Source of the DNA: Flavobacteriales bacterium
GTDB taxonomy: Bacteria; Bacteroidota; Bacteroidia; Flavobacteriales_C; GCA-002722245
Assembly: GCA_023251075.1 (NCBI GenBank)
Contig: JAHEZM010000006.1
Location: 87,827-151,826 of the forward strand
Length of the DNA: 64,000 nucleotides
Direction of reading: 5' to 3'
Shown here: positions 1 to 8,520 of the stretch, one piece after another
Layout: each line of letters starts with the position of its first letter
Numbering within the stretch: position 1 is the stretch's first letter
Made by a program: the position numbers and the translations under genes
Notes under the pieces: model-generated
Seen by the model: the letters and a program-made list of their open reading frames with translations, nothing else
The model's database searches: none
Told to the model about the DNA's origin: nothing

Positions 1-1
1 T

Positions 2-892
2 CTGTTTTCACAGGATCCTATTTTCTACATGGGAAATTCTTCGGGAATGTATTTAAATCCGGCCTTAGCAGGAGAACTAAAAGGATTTGGTGTGAATACC
101 AATTACAGAAACCAATGGCCTAATATTTCGGGCAACTATGTTACTAGTTTGATCGGTATTCAAAAAAGATTTAACAAAATAGGTTTAGGAACCGGTATTA
201 ATTTCATTCACGACAATGCAGCAAATGGCATGCTGTTGACTAGTGGTATTGGGATCGTTGTTTCGAAATGGTTTAAAATAAATGAGAAAACCGGAATTTC
301 ATGGGGACTAAACAGTAGTTTTTATAACAAATATATTGACATAAATTCTTTGACATCTGGAGATCAAATTGATGCTAAACTAGGATTTACCGGATCTAAT
401 AGCGACCCCAATTTAAACTCAACGACCAACTATTTCAATTTCTCAACTGGTTTTTTACTTAAATACCCAGTAGGAAACACAGGTATAGTGGTGAGTAATT
501 TCAATCAACCTAACCAAAGTTTTTACACAGGAGGATTATCGCGATTACCTGCGAGGTTTACACTTCACAACACTACAGACTACACTTTGAATAAAACCTT
601 AGGAATAAAATTATCCCATACAGTGATAGCGAATTATCAAGCCGACTTTTTTTCACTTATTACTTATGCAACCACCCAATATAAATGGGTAAAAGTATGC
701 GCGGGGTACTCTTTACAAAATTCAATAATTACAGGTGCCGGAGTTTCTTTTCCTCAGTTTTCGATAAATTACATCTACGAAACAACCATATCATCTTTAA
801 CCAATGCCACAGGCGGAGCACATGAAGTTGCATTGAATTTTAGATTTGGGAATAAGAAAGATTATAGCGACAGAGGAGTTACTGGATTTTAG
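2..892 (+). CDS. PorP/SprF family T9SS-associated membrane protein (5' partial)
   Basis: The reading frame is open from base 2, so the true start lies before the window; the first ATG (base 29) is internal. The first visible residues, SQDPIFYMGNSSGMYLNPALAG, resemble the conserved N-terminal region after the signal peptide of PorP/SprF proteins (Gln-Asp-Pro followed by LNPALAG). The rest is alternating beta-strand sequence rich in Gly, Asn and aromatic residues, as expected for an outer-membrane barrel of about 300 residues. Members of this family accompany the type IX secretion system and often sit next to large secreted proteins; any such partner would be left of the window. Its end overlaps the end of convergent cmk by 14 bases. 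The family call is fairly secure; which paralogue it is cannot be told. Confidence 0.85.
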   Translation: MFSQDPIFYMGNSSGMYLNPALAGELKGFGVNTNYRNQWPNISGNYVTSLIGIQKRFNKIGLGTGINFIHDNAANGMLLTSGIGIVVSKWFKINEKTGISWGLNSSFYNKYIDINSLTSGDQIDAKLGFTGSNSDPNLNSTTNYFNFSTGFLLKYPVGNTGIVVSNFNQPNQSFYTGGLSRLPARFTLHNTTDYTLNKTLGIKLSHTVIANYQADFFSLITYATTQYKWVKVCAGYSLQNSIITGAGVSFPQFSINYIYETTISSLTNATGGAHEVALNFRFGNKKDYSDRGVTGF

Positions 893-1586
893 ATTTTAGA
901 TATTCTACTTTTTCCATCACCAATTCATACACCATATCTAATTGTGATTCTCTTGTGAGATGAGAAGTATCTATAATCACGGCATCTTCTGCCTGAACCA
1001 AAGGACTTTCTTTGCGATGGGTATCGATATGATCTCTTTTTTCGAGATTCTCTTTTACTTCTTCCAAACTTACCTTCTCCCCTTTTCCGCGCAACTCGTT
1101 ATACCTGCGTTTGGAGCGTATATCTGTATCAGCAGTAACAAACAATTTTAACTCGGCATTGGGGAAAACCACGGTACCAATATCTCTTCCATCCATTACC
1201 ACTCCTTTATTTTTTCCTAATTCACGTTGAATAGAAACCAATTTCTCACGCACCTCTTTGAAACTTGCAACAAAAGAAACATTGTTGGCCACAATTAATC
1301 CACGAATATCCTGCTCTACATTTTCGTCGTTTAAATAAACTTCGCACTTTTTTGTGTTCGGATCACATTGAAAACCAATAGTCATATCATCCAAAAATTC
1401 TTCAATTTTATAAACCTCTACCCCATCTTTAGTAATGATATGATTTTGTAAACAATAAAGCGTTACTGCACGATACATTGCACCGGTATCTATGTAGATA
1501 TAATCAAGCTTATGCGCTAAATCTTTCGCAATGGTGCTTTTACCACAAGAAGAATAACCATCAATGGCAATGGTGATTTTGTTCAT
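879..1586 (-). CDS. cmk: Cytidylate kinase (CMP/dCMP kinase)
   Basis: This 235-residue cytoplasmic kinase transfers phosphate from ATP to CMP or dCMP in pyrimidine nucleotide recycling. A P-loop, GYSSCGKST, lies near residue 10, followed by the cytidylate-kinase motif DTGAMYRAVT, then MDGRDIGTVVFPNA and the lid region RSKRRYNEL. Length matches the family. The open frame extends five codons upstream to 1601, but ATG at 1586 directly precedes the first beta strand of the P-loop fold and is preferred. It lies just downstream of porQ on the same strand (gap under 20 bases) and is probably co-transcribed. The porQ-cmk pairing recurs in Bacteroidota as far as I recall. Confidence 0.96.
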   Translation of the reverse strand: MNKITIAIDGYSSCGKSTIAKDLAHKLDYIYIDTGAMYRAVTLYCLQNHIITKDGVEVYKIEEFLDDMTIGFQCDPNTKKCEVYLNDENVEQDIRGLIVANNVSFVASFKEVREKLVSIQRELGKNKGVVMDGRDIGTVVFPNAELKLFVTADTDIRSKRRYNELRGKGEKVSLEEVKENLEKRDHIDTHRKESPLVQAEDAVIIDTSHLTRESQLDMVYELVMEKVEYLKSKIQ

Positions 1587-1604
1587 GCGGCCAAGATACA
1601 ATTT

Positions 1605-2690
1605 CTATTGTTTATTTTCTTCCTTTGATTCCTTCTTTTTCTTGAAATCGGAAGTGCGCGCTGAAATGGAAATTAAGTGCGCCGATCCACCCACATGGTA
1701 ACTTGCCCAGGTGTATTGAAAGGTTAATTTTTTAATTTTTATTTGAGTTCCAAAAGAGAAACCAACGGTTCCCAATTTATTCGTTCCACCCAATTTCAAT
1801 TCTTGCTGACGCTGGAAATTATACCCCACTCTAACAGCAAAATTTTGAGTTGGAATAAATTCCATTCCTATAGCCATTCTGCGCATGATTTCATCACCAA
1901 AATTTCCGCTCTTAATTATTAATGAATCTTCACCGTTTGAACTTTGTACAATTTTTTGATCACCTAAATTCTGGTAATACATTTTTTGATTGGTGAGATT
2001 ATGTGCCACCAAAGAAAAACGGAAAGGTGCGTGACTTAATTTTTTAGCAAAACCCAATTGAATATCAAAGGGAAGTGGTTCTCTGTTGCCCTCTGTATAA
2101 GTGGTGAATTGCGTTCCAAAATTTCTCACTACTAATGATATTCCCAGATCTTTAACCGGATCATAATAAGTAATCGCCCCATCTAAAGCCCCTCCTACAG
2201 ATTTATAAGTATACAATTGGGAATAAATGAATTTAGCATTAAAACCAATACTTATTTTTTCACGAAGGGCCTTACCCCATCCAATATTCATAGCGGATTC
2301 AGAAGCAGAAAAATTCCCCAACACAGCAGCAGATTCGTCGGCCCATGTGAATTTCCCATAATTCAAATAGTTAATACCTAAACTAAAAGTTCCCACCTTA
2401 CCAAAATCTTTAACATAGCCGGTATAACCATAATTGATATCTGAAATATAATTCACATAATTCACCACCAAACGATTGTCCATTTGTTTGGAAAGCAAAG
2501 AAGGATTAGCATAAATTTGACTTTCATCCTGATCGGCCACCGGAACAAAATATCCACCCGTTGCAGCTGCACGAGGAGAGGTAGCTAAATTTAAAAACTG
2601 GTAAGTCGCTTGTCCACCCACCTGAGAATAGGAAGTAACGAGCGCGAAAGTGAACACGAGGGAGAAAATATATTTTAATTTCAAGGGCAT
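1605..2690 (-). CDS. porQ: Type IX secretion system protein PorQ
   Basis: An outer-membrane beta-barrel of about 361 residues. The start at 2690 gives a clean signal peptide (hydrophobic YIFSLVFTFALVTSYSQ); an in-frame ATG at 2711 would add seven residues. The segment after the signal, GGQATYQFLNLATSPRAAATGG, is the typical PorQ/PorV-like opening in which an LxxxxSPRxxALGG motif precedes the first strand. PorQ binds PorZ at the cell surface and helps attach T9SS cargo to anionic lipopolysaccharide. The C-terminus ends in a short Lys/Glu-rich tail. It is the upstream partner of cmk. A PorV paralogue is the main alternative, but the length and cmk linkage favour PorQ. Confidence 0.9.
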   Translation of the reverse strand: MPLKLKYIFSLVFTFALVTSYSQVGGQATYQFLNLATSPRAAATGGYFVPVADQDESQIYANPSLLSKQMDNRLVVNYVNYISDINYGYTGYVKDFGKVGTFSLGINYLNYGKFTWADESAAVLGNFSASESAMNIGWGKALREKISIGFNAKFIYSQLYTYKSVGGALDGAITYYDPVKDLGISLVVRNFGTQFTTYTEGNREPLPFDIQLGFAKKLSHAPFRFSLVAHNLTNQKMYYQNLGDQKIVQSSNGEDSLIIKSGNFGDEIMRRMAIGMEFIPTQNFAVRVGYNFQRQQELKLGGTNKLGTVGFSFGTQIKIKKLTFQYTWASYHVGGSAHLISISARTSDFKKKKESKEENKQ

Positions 2691-2777
2691 TAGATTTCCG
2701 TGGTGATTCAACGAAGATAATTAATAAATAGTGTGTTTAAAAAACCATAATTTTTCCACATTCACAAGAAGCACCTA

Positions 2778-2806
2778 TTGCGAACTGATTTAATTACTTA
2801 AATTCG
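2778..2806 (+). promoter_or_regulatory. Candidate Bacteroidota sigma-A promoter
   Basis: TTG at 2778-2780 and TAAATTCG at 2799-2806 are 18 bases apart, close to the Bacteroidota consensus TTG-N17-23-TAnnTTTG (7 of 8 at the second box, counting the free positions). The start codon of the YcxB-like gene is 20 bases further on. Sequence match only. Confidence 0.4.
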
Positions 2807-2826
2807 CGGTCTAAAATTTTCATTTC

Positions 2827-3300
2827 ATGATTATTAAAACTAGAAAATATCAGCTTGAGCATTCTAAATATATAGGAACTGCGCTTAAAATGTTATTAAG
2901 AAAAGAATGGTACTACGCTTTAATTCCAGTGGCTTTAATCATTATTGGGATTTTTGTGGATTGGCCTTGGACTTTCTTCTTTATCGCATTAGGAGCGGTA
3001 ATTGTTTATTTGTTGTTTTGGTTGATTCAGTTCGCTGGATTAACACAACATGAAATGGGGAAAATTATGTTCTACAATGTATTTTATGAAATCGATGGCA
3101 AACAAATCTTAATGAAGTTCGATGCTCAAAGAGGAATGCCTTTGCAATGGAATATGATTAAAAAAGTAGTGAAAACTAAAAAAGCATACATCCTAACTTT
3201 ATCAAAAGCACAATTCTTTTATCTTCCACTGGAAATCTTCAGAACGGAGAATGATTTAAAGTTTATGGATGCAATTTTGAACCGCAAAAATTTACTTTAA
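2827..3300 (+). CDS. YcxB-like two-helix membrane protein
   Basis: A 157-residue protein with two adjacent membrane segments at about residues 31-50 and 52-72 (ALIPVALIIIGIFVDW; FFFIALGAVIVYLLFWLI), then a soluble C-terminal half. The order of N-terminal strand, two helices and a PH-like C-terminal domain (YEIDGKQILMKF ... LQWNMIKKVVKTKKAYILTL) matches the YcxB-like family, whose function is unknown. The stop is nine bases before the TTG start of the EamA transporter gene, so the two are likely co-transcribed. No enzymatic motif is visible. Confidence 0.7.
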   Translation: MIIKTRKYQLEHSKYIGTALKMLLRKEWYYALIPVALIIIGIFVDWPWTFFFIALGAVIVYLLFWLIQFAGLTQHEMGKIMFYNVFYEIDGKQILMKFDAQRGMPLQWNMIKKVVKTKKAYILTLSKAQFFYLPLEIFRTENDLKFMDAILNRKNLL

Positions 3301-3309
3301 CTTTTACAC

Positions 3310-4197
3310 TTGTCGCTTAAAGACAATAAAACGATTGGCTACATTTTAGCCATTTCCGCAGCGATTATCTTTTCATCGAAAGCCATATTTGTAAAATTGG
3401 CTTATGGTTTCAATGCCGATACGCTTTCTGTTTTAGTTTTAAGAATGGGCTTTGCTCTGCCCGTTTATTTAGCGATTCATTTTTACAGAAGTAAAAAAGA
3501 CGACAAACTGAAAATCTCCAAAAGAGATTGGATCATCATGGTATTGATGGGAATTATTGGCTATTATCTATCGAGTTACTTCGACTTTTTAGGTTTGCAA
3601 TATATTACTGCGAACTTAGAACGACTGCTATTATTCATTTACCCTACCTTCACTACCATTCTTGCAGCCCTTATTTTAAAACAAAAAATCACCTCCAGAA
3701 AATGGTTGGCTATTGTAGTATGCTACATAGGAATTGTGGTTTCATTCTACCAAAACAACAGCGCCAACGAAAATACACATTTGTGGTTGGGAGTGAGCTT
3801 AGTGATACTGAGCGCCATCACCTATTCATTTTACTTAATAGGAAGCGATCAATTAATTCCAAAATATGGAGCAACAAGATTTACCACTTACATTATGATT
3901 GTATCTTGCATAGTGGTTATACTACACTTCTTTGCGCAAATTCCTGAAAACTTTTTTAACATGAAATGGCAGGTGTATATTATAGGTTTAACGCTGGCTA
4001 TTCTATGTACCGTTCTTCCTACCTATATGGTGGGTGAAGCTATTAAACGATTGGGCGCTTCTACCACTTCCATATTATCTTCAGCTGGACCGGTTTCCGT
4101 TATTTTCTTATCGTATTTCGTATTGGCAGAAAGTGTTACTGTTTACCACATCATTGGAACAGTGATAGTAATAATTGGTATTTCCCTAATCAAATAA
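3310..4197 (+). CDS. EamA/DMT-family transporter
   Basis: A 295-residue inner-membrane protein with about ten hydrophobic segments in two homologous five-helix halves, the layout of the drug/metabolite transporter superfamily. The first helix has the typical AISAAIIFSSKAIFVKLAY sequence and the second half ends with LAESVTVYHIIGTVIVIIGISL. The start codon is TTG at 3310; no upstream in-frame ATG is available before the preceding stop, and the first internal ATG would remove the first helix. Substrate cannot be inferred: relatives export amino acids, nucleobases or sugars. Confidence 0.88.
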   Translation: MSLKDNKTIGYILAISAAIIFSSKAIFVKLAYGFNADTLSVLVLRMGFALPVYLAIHFYRSKKDDKLKISKRDWIIMVLMGIIGYYLSSYFDFLGLQYITANLERLLLFIYPTFTTILAALILKQKITSRKWLAIVVCYIGIVVSFYQNNSANENTHLWLGVSLVILSAITYSFYLIGSDQLIPKYGATRFTTYIMIVSCIVVILHFFAQIPENFFNMKWQVYIIGLTLAILCTVLPTYMVGEAIKRLGASTTSILSSAGPVSVIFLSYFVLAESVTVYHIIGTVIVIIGISLIK

Positions 4198-4213
4198 TAT
4201 TTAAATTAGGGAA

Positions 4214-5533
4214 ATGGTATTGAAGAATTTCATTCCCTCTGAATATAAAAAAAATGCTGCTCTTTATGATAGGGCTGCATTGATGGTAAACGTAGTATTA
4301 CTTACTGCTTTAATTGCCAGCTCTCTTACTTTACTGGGATTGTACATTGAATATAAATTTTCCTTGATTGTAATGCCCATCAGCGGAATATGTTTTGCTT
4401 CTTTACCCCTGCTGATAAAAAGAAAAGTAAATCTCGACTTTATTGGAAACCTATTCGTTCTTATCAGTTCCATTGTAATTGTTTTAATGATTTGTTATTC
4501 AGGTGGAATATATTCCCCGGTTACCCCGTGGATTGCAGCCGGTCCAACTTTTGCTCTTTTGGTCAACAACAGGAAAAGCGCATGGATATGGAGTATCATA
4601 ATGTTTATGGCCATTTGTTTTTTCGCTGTACTTGAATTTCTTGAACAAACCCCCGCTATAGAATACAATCAAGAAACCAAACCACTGTATTATTTTGTAG
4701 TTTACTCATCACTCATATTCATTATGCTGATGATCAATTTAATTTTCGAAAAAAACAAAAAAGATGCTTTGCTTAAAGTGGAGGAAGCCAACAAAAATAT
4801 TACTGCCAGTATTAATTATGCAAGAAGAATTCAAAATGCCATTTTACCCAGCAGTACTGAACTAAACAAAATGTTTCCCGAGCATTTTGTAATGTATCAA
4901 CCAAAAGATATTATTAGCGGAGATTTCTATTGGACTGCCCATGTAGAAGGGAAAAGATTTATAGCAGCAGCAGATTGTACCGGACACGGAGTACCAGGAG
5001 CTTTAATGAGCATGATAGGCAATGAATTACTCAATAAAATTATTTTTGAGAAAAAGATTTATAGCGCTGAAAAAATATTGAATGAACTACATAACGATTT
5101 ATGTTTCGCCTTCAAGCAATCGGCCTCCGAAGTAAAAGATGGAATGGATATTTTACTTTGTGTTTTCTCTACCAACTCTGTTGAATTTTCGGGTGCTAAA
5201 AACAGCTTGTATTATTTTCAAAACAGAGAACTTCATACTATTACAGGAAACAGAGAAGCAATAGGTGGAGATAACCTTTCAAGAGATTTTAAAAAACATG
5301 AAATTCCTAATATTTCCGGAACAACCATTTACTTATGTAGTGATGGATTACAAGATCAGTTTGGTGGAGATAAAGGGAAGAAATTCACGATTGGCAAACT
5401 CAAAAAATCTTTAACTGAACTAAATAATATTGAATTCAATACTCAAAAAAACAAATTAGAAGATATACTTCGCGATTGGAAAAAAGAGGAAGAGCAAACC
5501 GATGATATTTTGGTTCTTGGAATAAAAATTTAA
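4214..5533 (+). CDS. Membrane PP2C-type serine phosphatase (SpoIIE/RsbU-like)
   Basis: A 439-residue protein. The N-terminal half has about six membrane helices (residues 25-175) with no recognised extracellular sensor. A short helical linker follows with SINYARRIQNAIL, then a SpoIIE-type PP2C domain (residues 220-439). Metal-binding acidic motifs are present: GDFYW, AADCTGHGVPGA, KDGMDILL, CSDGLQDQFGG and the final EEQTDDILVLGI. Such enzymes dephosphorylate anti-sigma antagonists or other phosphoproteins after a signal at the membrane; the partner is not encoded nearby. A second phosphatase with the same linker and catalytic core but a TPR sensor lies at 24691-26664. Confidence 0.88.
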   Translation: MVLKNFIPSEYKKNAALYDRAALMVNVVLLTALIASSLTLLGLYIEYKFSLIVMPISGICFASLPLLIKRKVNLDFIGNLFVLISSIVIVLMICYSGGIYSPVTPWIAAGPTFALLVNNRKSAWIWSIIMFMAICFFAVLEFLEQTPAIEYNQETKPLYYFVVYSSLIFIMLMINLIFEKNKKDALLKVEEANKNITASINYARRIQNAILPSSTELNKMFPEHFVMYQPKDIISGDFYWTAHVEGKRFIAAADCTGHGVPGALMSMIGNELLNKIIFEKKIYSAEKILNELHNDLCFAFKQSASEVKDGMDILLCVFSTNSVEFSGAKNSLYYFQNRELHTITGNREAIGGDNLSRDFKKHEIPNISGTTIYLCSDGLQDQFGGDKGKKFTIGKLKKSLTELNNIEFNTQKNKLEDILRDWKKEEEQTDDILVLGIKI

Positions 5534-5567
5534 CCTCTGTTTTAAAGAACACATACCACACCCAATC

Positions 5568-5701
5568 CGTCATTGCGAGATTTTTGTACTCAAAAATGAA
5601 GCAACCTTATCATAGATTACAAATTAAAACACTTAGATAAATAATTAGCATTTGCGTCATAAGATTGCTTCATTTTTGAGTACAAAAATCTCGCAATGAC
5701 G
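5568..5701. repeat. Palindromic repeat with 37-bp perfect arms
   Basis: Bases 5568-5604 are the exact reverse complement of 5665-5701, separated by 60 bases. The outer end of each arm begins CGTCATTGCGAGA, a sequence often seen in interspersed palindromic repeats of Bacteroidota. The element sits between the convergent ends of the PP2C and LOG genes and could fold in either transcript as a long hairpin. Its right arm is related to the tail of the composite repeat at 17994-18177. No ORF is inside. Confidence 0.9.
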
Positions 5702-5751
5702 AATTGTGTATAATTGATTATAAGATGATAAAACAAGAAATAGTAAAAACC

Positions 5752-6477
5752 TTATTTCTCTCCAAACCATTTCCAAGGTTTCAATTTCTTCTCTTTCTTT
5801 AATCCAAATCTCTCAACACTTTTACCAGTCACATACGCTACTGCATCTTCCACTGAATCGGTAAAAAAAATCAAATCAACATCTTTCGAAGCGATAGTTC
5901 CCTTTAACAACATATGTTGAATTTGATCTTGCATTCCTTTATAGAAATCTTTACCTACTATAGCAATAGGGAAATTCGCCACTTTTCCGGTTTGAATTAA
6001 AGTCACCGCTTCAAACAATTCATCGAGAGTTCCAAAACCGCCCGGAAAAACCACAAAACCATAAGAATATTTACTCAACAAAACTTTTCGAACAAAGAAG
6101 TAACGAATATTTACCCACTTATCTAAATAAGGATTAGGATGCTGTTCATGCGGCAAAACAATGTTGCACCCTACCGATCTCCCTCCCACATCTTTTGCAC
6201 CTCTATTGGCTGCTTCCATAACCCCAGGCCCACCACCCGTCATTACGGTAAATCCGTTTTTGGCTAATAAACTTCCTGCTAATCTTGCGTTTTTATAATT
6301 CTCATGATCCTCCTTATATCTCGCTGAACCGAACACAGTGATACATGGTCCTACAAAATGTAAAGCTCTAAATCCCTTAATAAATTGAAAAAGCACCTTA
6401 TTCAAAAAAACAAATTCTTTCCATCTGGAACGCGGTCCTCTAAAAAATGAAATCTCTTCGCGATTATTTTTTTCCAT
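5752..6477 (-). CDS. LOG-family protein (TIGR00730 Rossmann fold)
   Basis: A 241-residue cytoplasmic protein. It carries the family signatures VFGSARYKEDHENY, MTGGGPGVMEAANRGA and FPGGFGTLDELFEAVTLIQ (PGGxGTxxE). Proven members hydrolyse nucleoside 5'-monophosphates to free base and ribose 5-phosphate (cytokinin-activating LOG, PpnN-type enzymes); older annotation as lysine decarboxylase is wrong. Length fits the bacterial type with N-terminal extension. It reads toward the PP2C gene and is separated from it by the palindromic repeat. Confidence 0.88.
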   Translation of the reverse strand: MEKNNREEISFFRGPRSRWKEFVFLNKVLFQFIKGFRALHFVGPCITVFGSARYKEDHENYKNARLAGSLLAKNGFTVMTGGGPGVMEAANRGAKDVGGRSVGCNIVLPHEQHPNPYLDKWVNIRYFFVRKVLLSKYSYGFVVFPGGFGTLDELFEAVTLIQTGKVANFPIAIVGKDFYKGMQDQIQHMLLKGTIASKDVDLIFFTDSVEDAVAYVTGKSVERFGLKKEKKLKPWKWFGEK

Positions 6478-6533
6478 TCATCGAAAATACAAATGAATTT
6501 AGATTTTAATAAATTGATTTATACATTAGAGCA

Positions 6534-7208
6534 GTGAAAATATTAATTATAGAAGATGAAAAAGGATTGGCGCAAAGTATTTCGCTTTACCTCACCGATG
6601 AAAATTATAAATGCGAATTGGCTGCCACCTTTGAAGAAGCCATACATAAAATTAAAAACTACGATTACGATTGCATTCTTTTGGATTTAATGCTACCTGG
6701 CGGGAGCGGATTAATAATATTAGAAGAATTAAAAAAACTCAACAAACAAGAAGGTGTAATTATTATCTCGGCAAAAAATTCTTTAGAGGACAAAATAAAA
6801 GGACTACAAATTGGTGCCGATGACTATTTAGCCAAACCTTTTCATCTATCGGAATTAAGTGCACGAATTTACTCGGTGATTAGAAGAAAACAGTTTGGCA
6901 ACACCAATAAAATAAACATCAACGAAATAGAAATTGACTTACTTTCTAAAACTGTAAGTGTTGGCAATAAAGACTTGGTACTCACCAAAAAAGAATACGA
7001 TTTACTACTGTTTCTCATTGGCAACAAAAACAAAGTAATATCTAAAAATGCTTTAGCAGAGCACCTTTCGGGCGACATGGCCGATATGATGGACAACCAC
7101 GGATTTGTATATGCACACGTGAAAAATTTAAAAAAGAAATTGGCCGACAACAACTGCGACAAATACATTAAAACCATGTATGGCGTAGGTTACAAATGGG
7201 AATCATGA
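6534..7208 (+). CDS. OmpR/PhoB-family response regulator
   Basis: A 224-residue transcription factor. The receiver domain (residues 1-115) has acidic residues at 7-8 (IEDE), phospho-acceptor Asp51 in ILLDLMLPGGSG, and the switch Lys in DDYLAKPF. The C-terminal winged-helix DNA-binding domain (about 128-224) ends with the typical IKTMYGVGYKWES. The start is GTG at 6534, giving the standard MKILIIEDE opening. Its stop overlaps the kinase start as ATGA, so the pair is translationally coupled. The efflux operon directly downstream is its most likely target. Confidence 0.95.
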   Translation: MKILIIEDEKGLAQSISLYLTDENYKCELAATFEEAIHKIKNYDYDCILLDLMLPGGSGLIILEELKKLNKQEGVIIISAKNSLEDKIKGLQIGADDYLAKPFHLSELSARIYSVIRRKQFGNTNKININEIEIDLLSKTVSVGNKDLVLTKKEYDLLLFLIGNKNKVISKNALAEHLSGDMADMMDNHGFVYAHVKNLKKKLADNNCDKYIKTMYGVGYKWES

Positions 7209-8470
7209 ATAAATTAATTAGTAAAACACTTTTCTATTACACCATTTTAGCGGCACTTTTATTGTTGCTTACTTCCCCCGTATTTTATCTTCTTTCTGAA
7301 AAACTCTATTTAGATGATGTAGATGAGGCCATTCATTTAAGAAAAACAGAGTTCGCCAACAACTCCATTCACTCACTCACTATCGATCAAATTCCGGTAT
7401 GGAATAAATTCAATCGTGATATTCTTATTTTACCCGATACTGTTACCAAAGAAAAGGACGTGATTATTGATGAGGTTTTTTACGACACTCTTGGCGTAGA
7501 GTGGGAACCTTACCACGTTTTATATTCCAGTATCAAAATTGAACACCAACCTTTTGTGATGATGATTCGACTTAACTTAGTTGAATCAGAAGACCTGATG
7601 GAAACTACAGCATTTTTATATGTTATAGCTTTACTGGTATTGCTGATTGTAATCATAATTATATCCAAATTGATATCGAATAAACTATGGGCTCCGTTTT
7701 ACGAGACACTTGATATAATTAACGATTTCAATATTGAACAACACTTACTACCTAATTTTAAAACAAGCAATACCAAAGAGTTTGAGCAGCTCAATCACGC
7801 CTTAAAAAAATTAATTGAGCAAAATATTAATGCTTACCAAACACAAAGAGAATTTACCGAAAATGCTTCACACGAACTACAAACACCTTTAGCTGTTTTT
7901 CAATCGAAACTAGATTTATTATTGCAAAGTCCAACACTATCAGAAGAGCAAGCTGAAATACTTCAACAACTTTACGAAGCATCATCGCGCTTAGCGAAAA
8001 CAAACAAAAACTTACTGTTGCTAGCAAAAATTGAAAACAATGTCTTTTCTCAAAAAGAAAATATTCAATTAACTAAAATAATTGAGGAAGTATTGCCTTA
8101 TTTCTCTGAACAAGCCGAAGAAAAAGAAATAATTATTGAGAGTAATTTCGACAAAGAAAGCAGCTTATCAACCAACAAAGGATTAACTGAGATTTTAATT
8201 AATAATCTATTGCTCAATGCTATTCGCCACAATGTCTCAAAAGGAAAAATATTTATTCAATTAAAAAACAATACGCTTCATATTTCTAACACAGGTAGCG
8301 TATATGCTTTGCAAGAAGAAAAATTATTTAAACGCTTCTCTACCAACACTAAAAATGCACACAGCAGTGGTTTAGGATTAGCCATTATAGATCAAATTTG
8401 TAAGATGAATAATTGGAAAGTGAGCTACCGTTTTGAAAACCATTTGCACCAATTTTCTATTTTTTTTTAA
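7205..8470 (+). CDS. Sensor histidine kinase
   Basis: A 421-residue inner-membrane kinase. ATG at 7205 overlaps the regulator's TGA (ATGA) and is preferred over an in-frame codon at 7196. Membrane segments lie at about residues 8-30 and 136-157, enclosing a periplasmic sensor of roughly 100 residues. The phosphoacceptor His is in FTENASHELQTPL (about residue 223), followed by a HATPase domain with LINNLLLNAIRHN and SSGLGLAIIDQICKM. The arrangement is that of CusS/QseC-like kinases. It presumably controls the neighbouring regulator and, through it, the efflux genes that follow after 50 bases; the inducing signal is unknown. Confidence 0.94.
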   Translation: MNKLISKTLFYYTILAALLLLLTSPVFYLLSEKLYLDDVDEAIHLRKTEFANNSIHSLTIDQIPVWNKFNRDILILPDTVTKEKDVIIDEVFYDTLGVEWEPYHVLYSSIKIEHQPFVMMIRLNLVESEDLMETTAFLYVIALLVLLIVIIIISKLISNKLWAPFYETLDIINDFNIEQHLLPNFKTSNTKEFEQLNHALKKLIEQNINAYQTQREFTENASHELQTPLAVFQSKLDLLLQSPTLSEEQAEILQQLYEASSRLAKTNKNLLLLAKIENNVFSQKENIQLTKIIEEVLPYFSEQAEEKEIIIESNFDKESSLSTNKGLTEILINNLLLNAIRHNVSKGKIFIQLKNNTLHISNTGSVYALQEEKLFKRFSTNTKNAHSSGLGLAIIDQICKMNNWKVSYRFENHLHQFSIFF

Positions 8471-8472
8471 AA

Positions 8473-8506
8473 TTCTAAATTTCTTCTAAATCTATCTTCA
8501 TATTTG
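8473..8506 (+). promoter_or_regulatory. Putative response-regulator operator and promoter of the efflux operon
   Basis: TTCTAAAT occurs twice, at 8473-8480 and 8484-8491, offset by 11 bases (one helical turn), the spacing used by OmpR-family dimers. Downstream, CATATTTG at 8499-8506 is close to the TAnnTTTG -7 box (7 of 8), while no TTG stands at the -33 position. That would suit an activator-dependent promoter for the TolC gene starting at 8521. Assignment is by pattern and position only. Confidence 0.4.
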
Positions 8507-8520
8507 ATGCAAAGAATCAA

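Noticed and set aside
5568..5701. CRISPR array
   Set aside because: The similarity is an inverted pair, not regularly spaced direct repeats; no cas genes are present.
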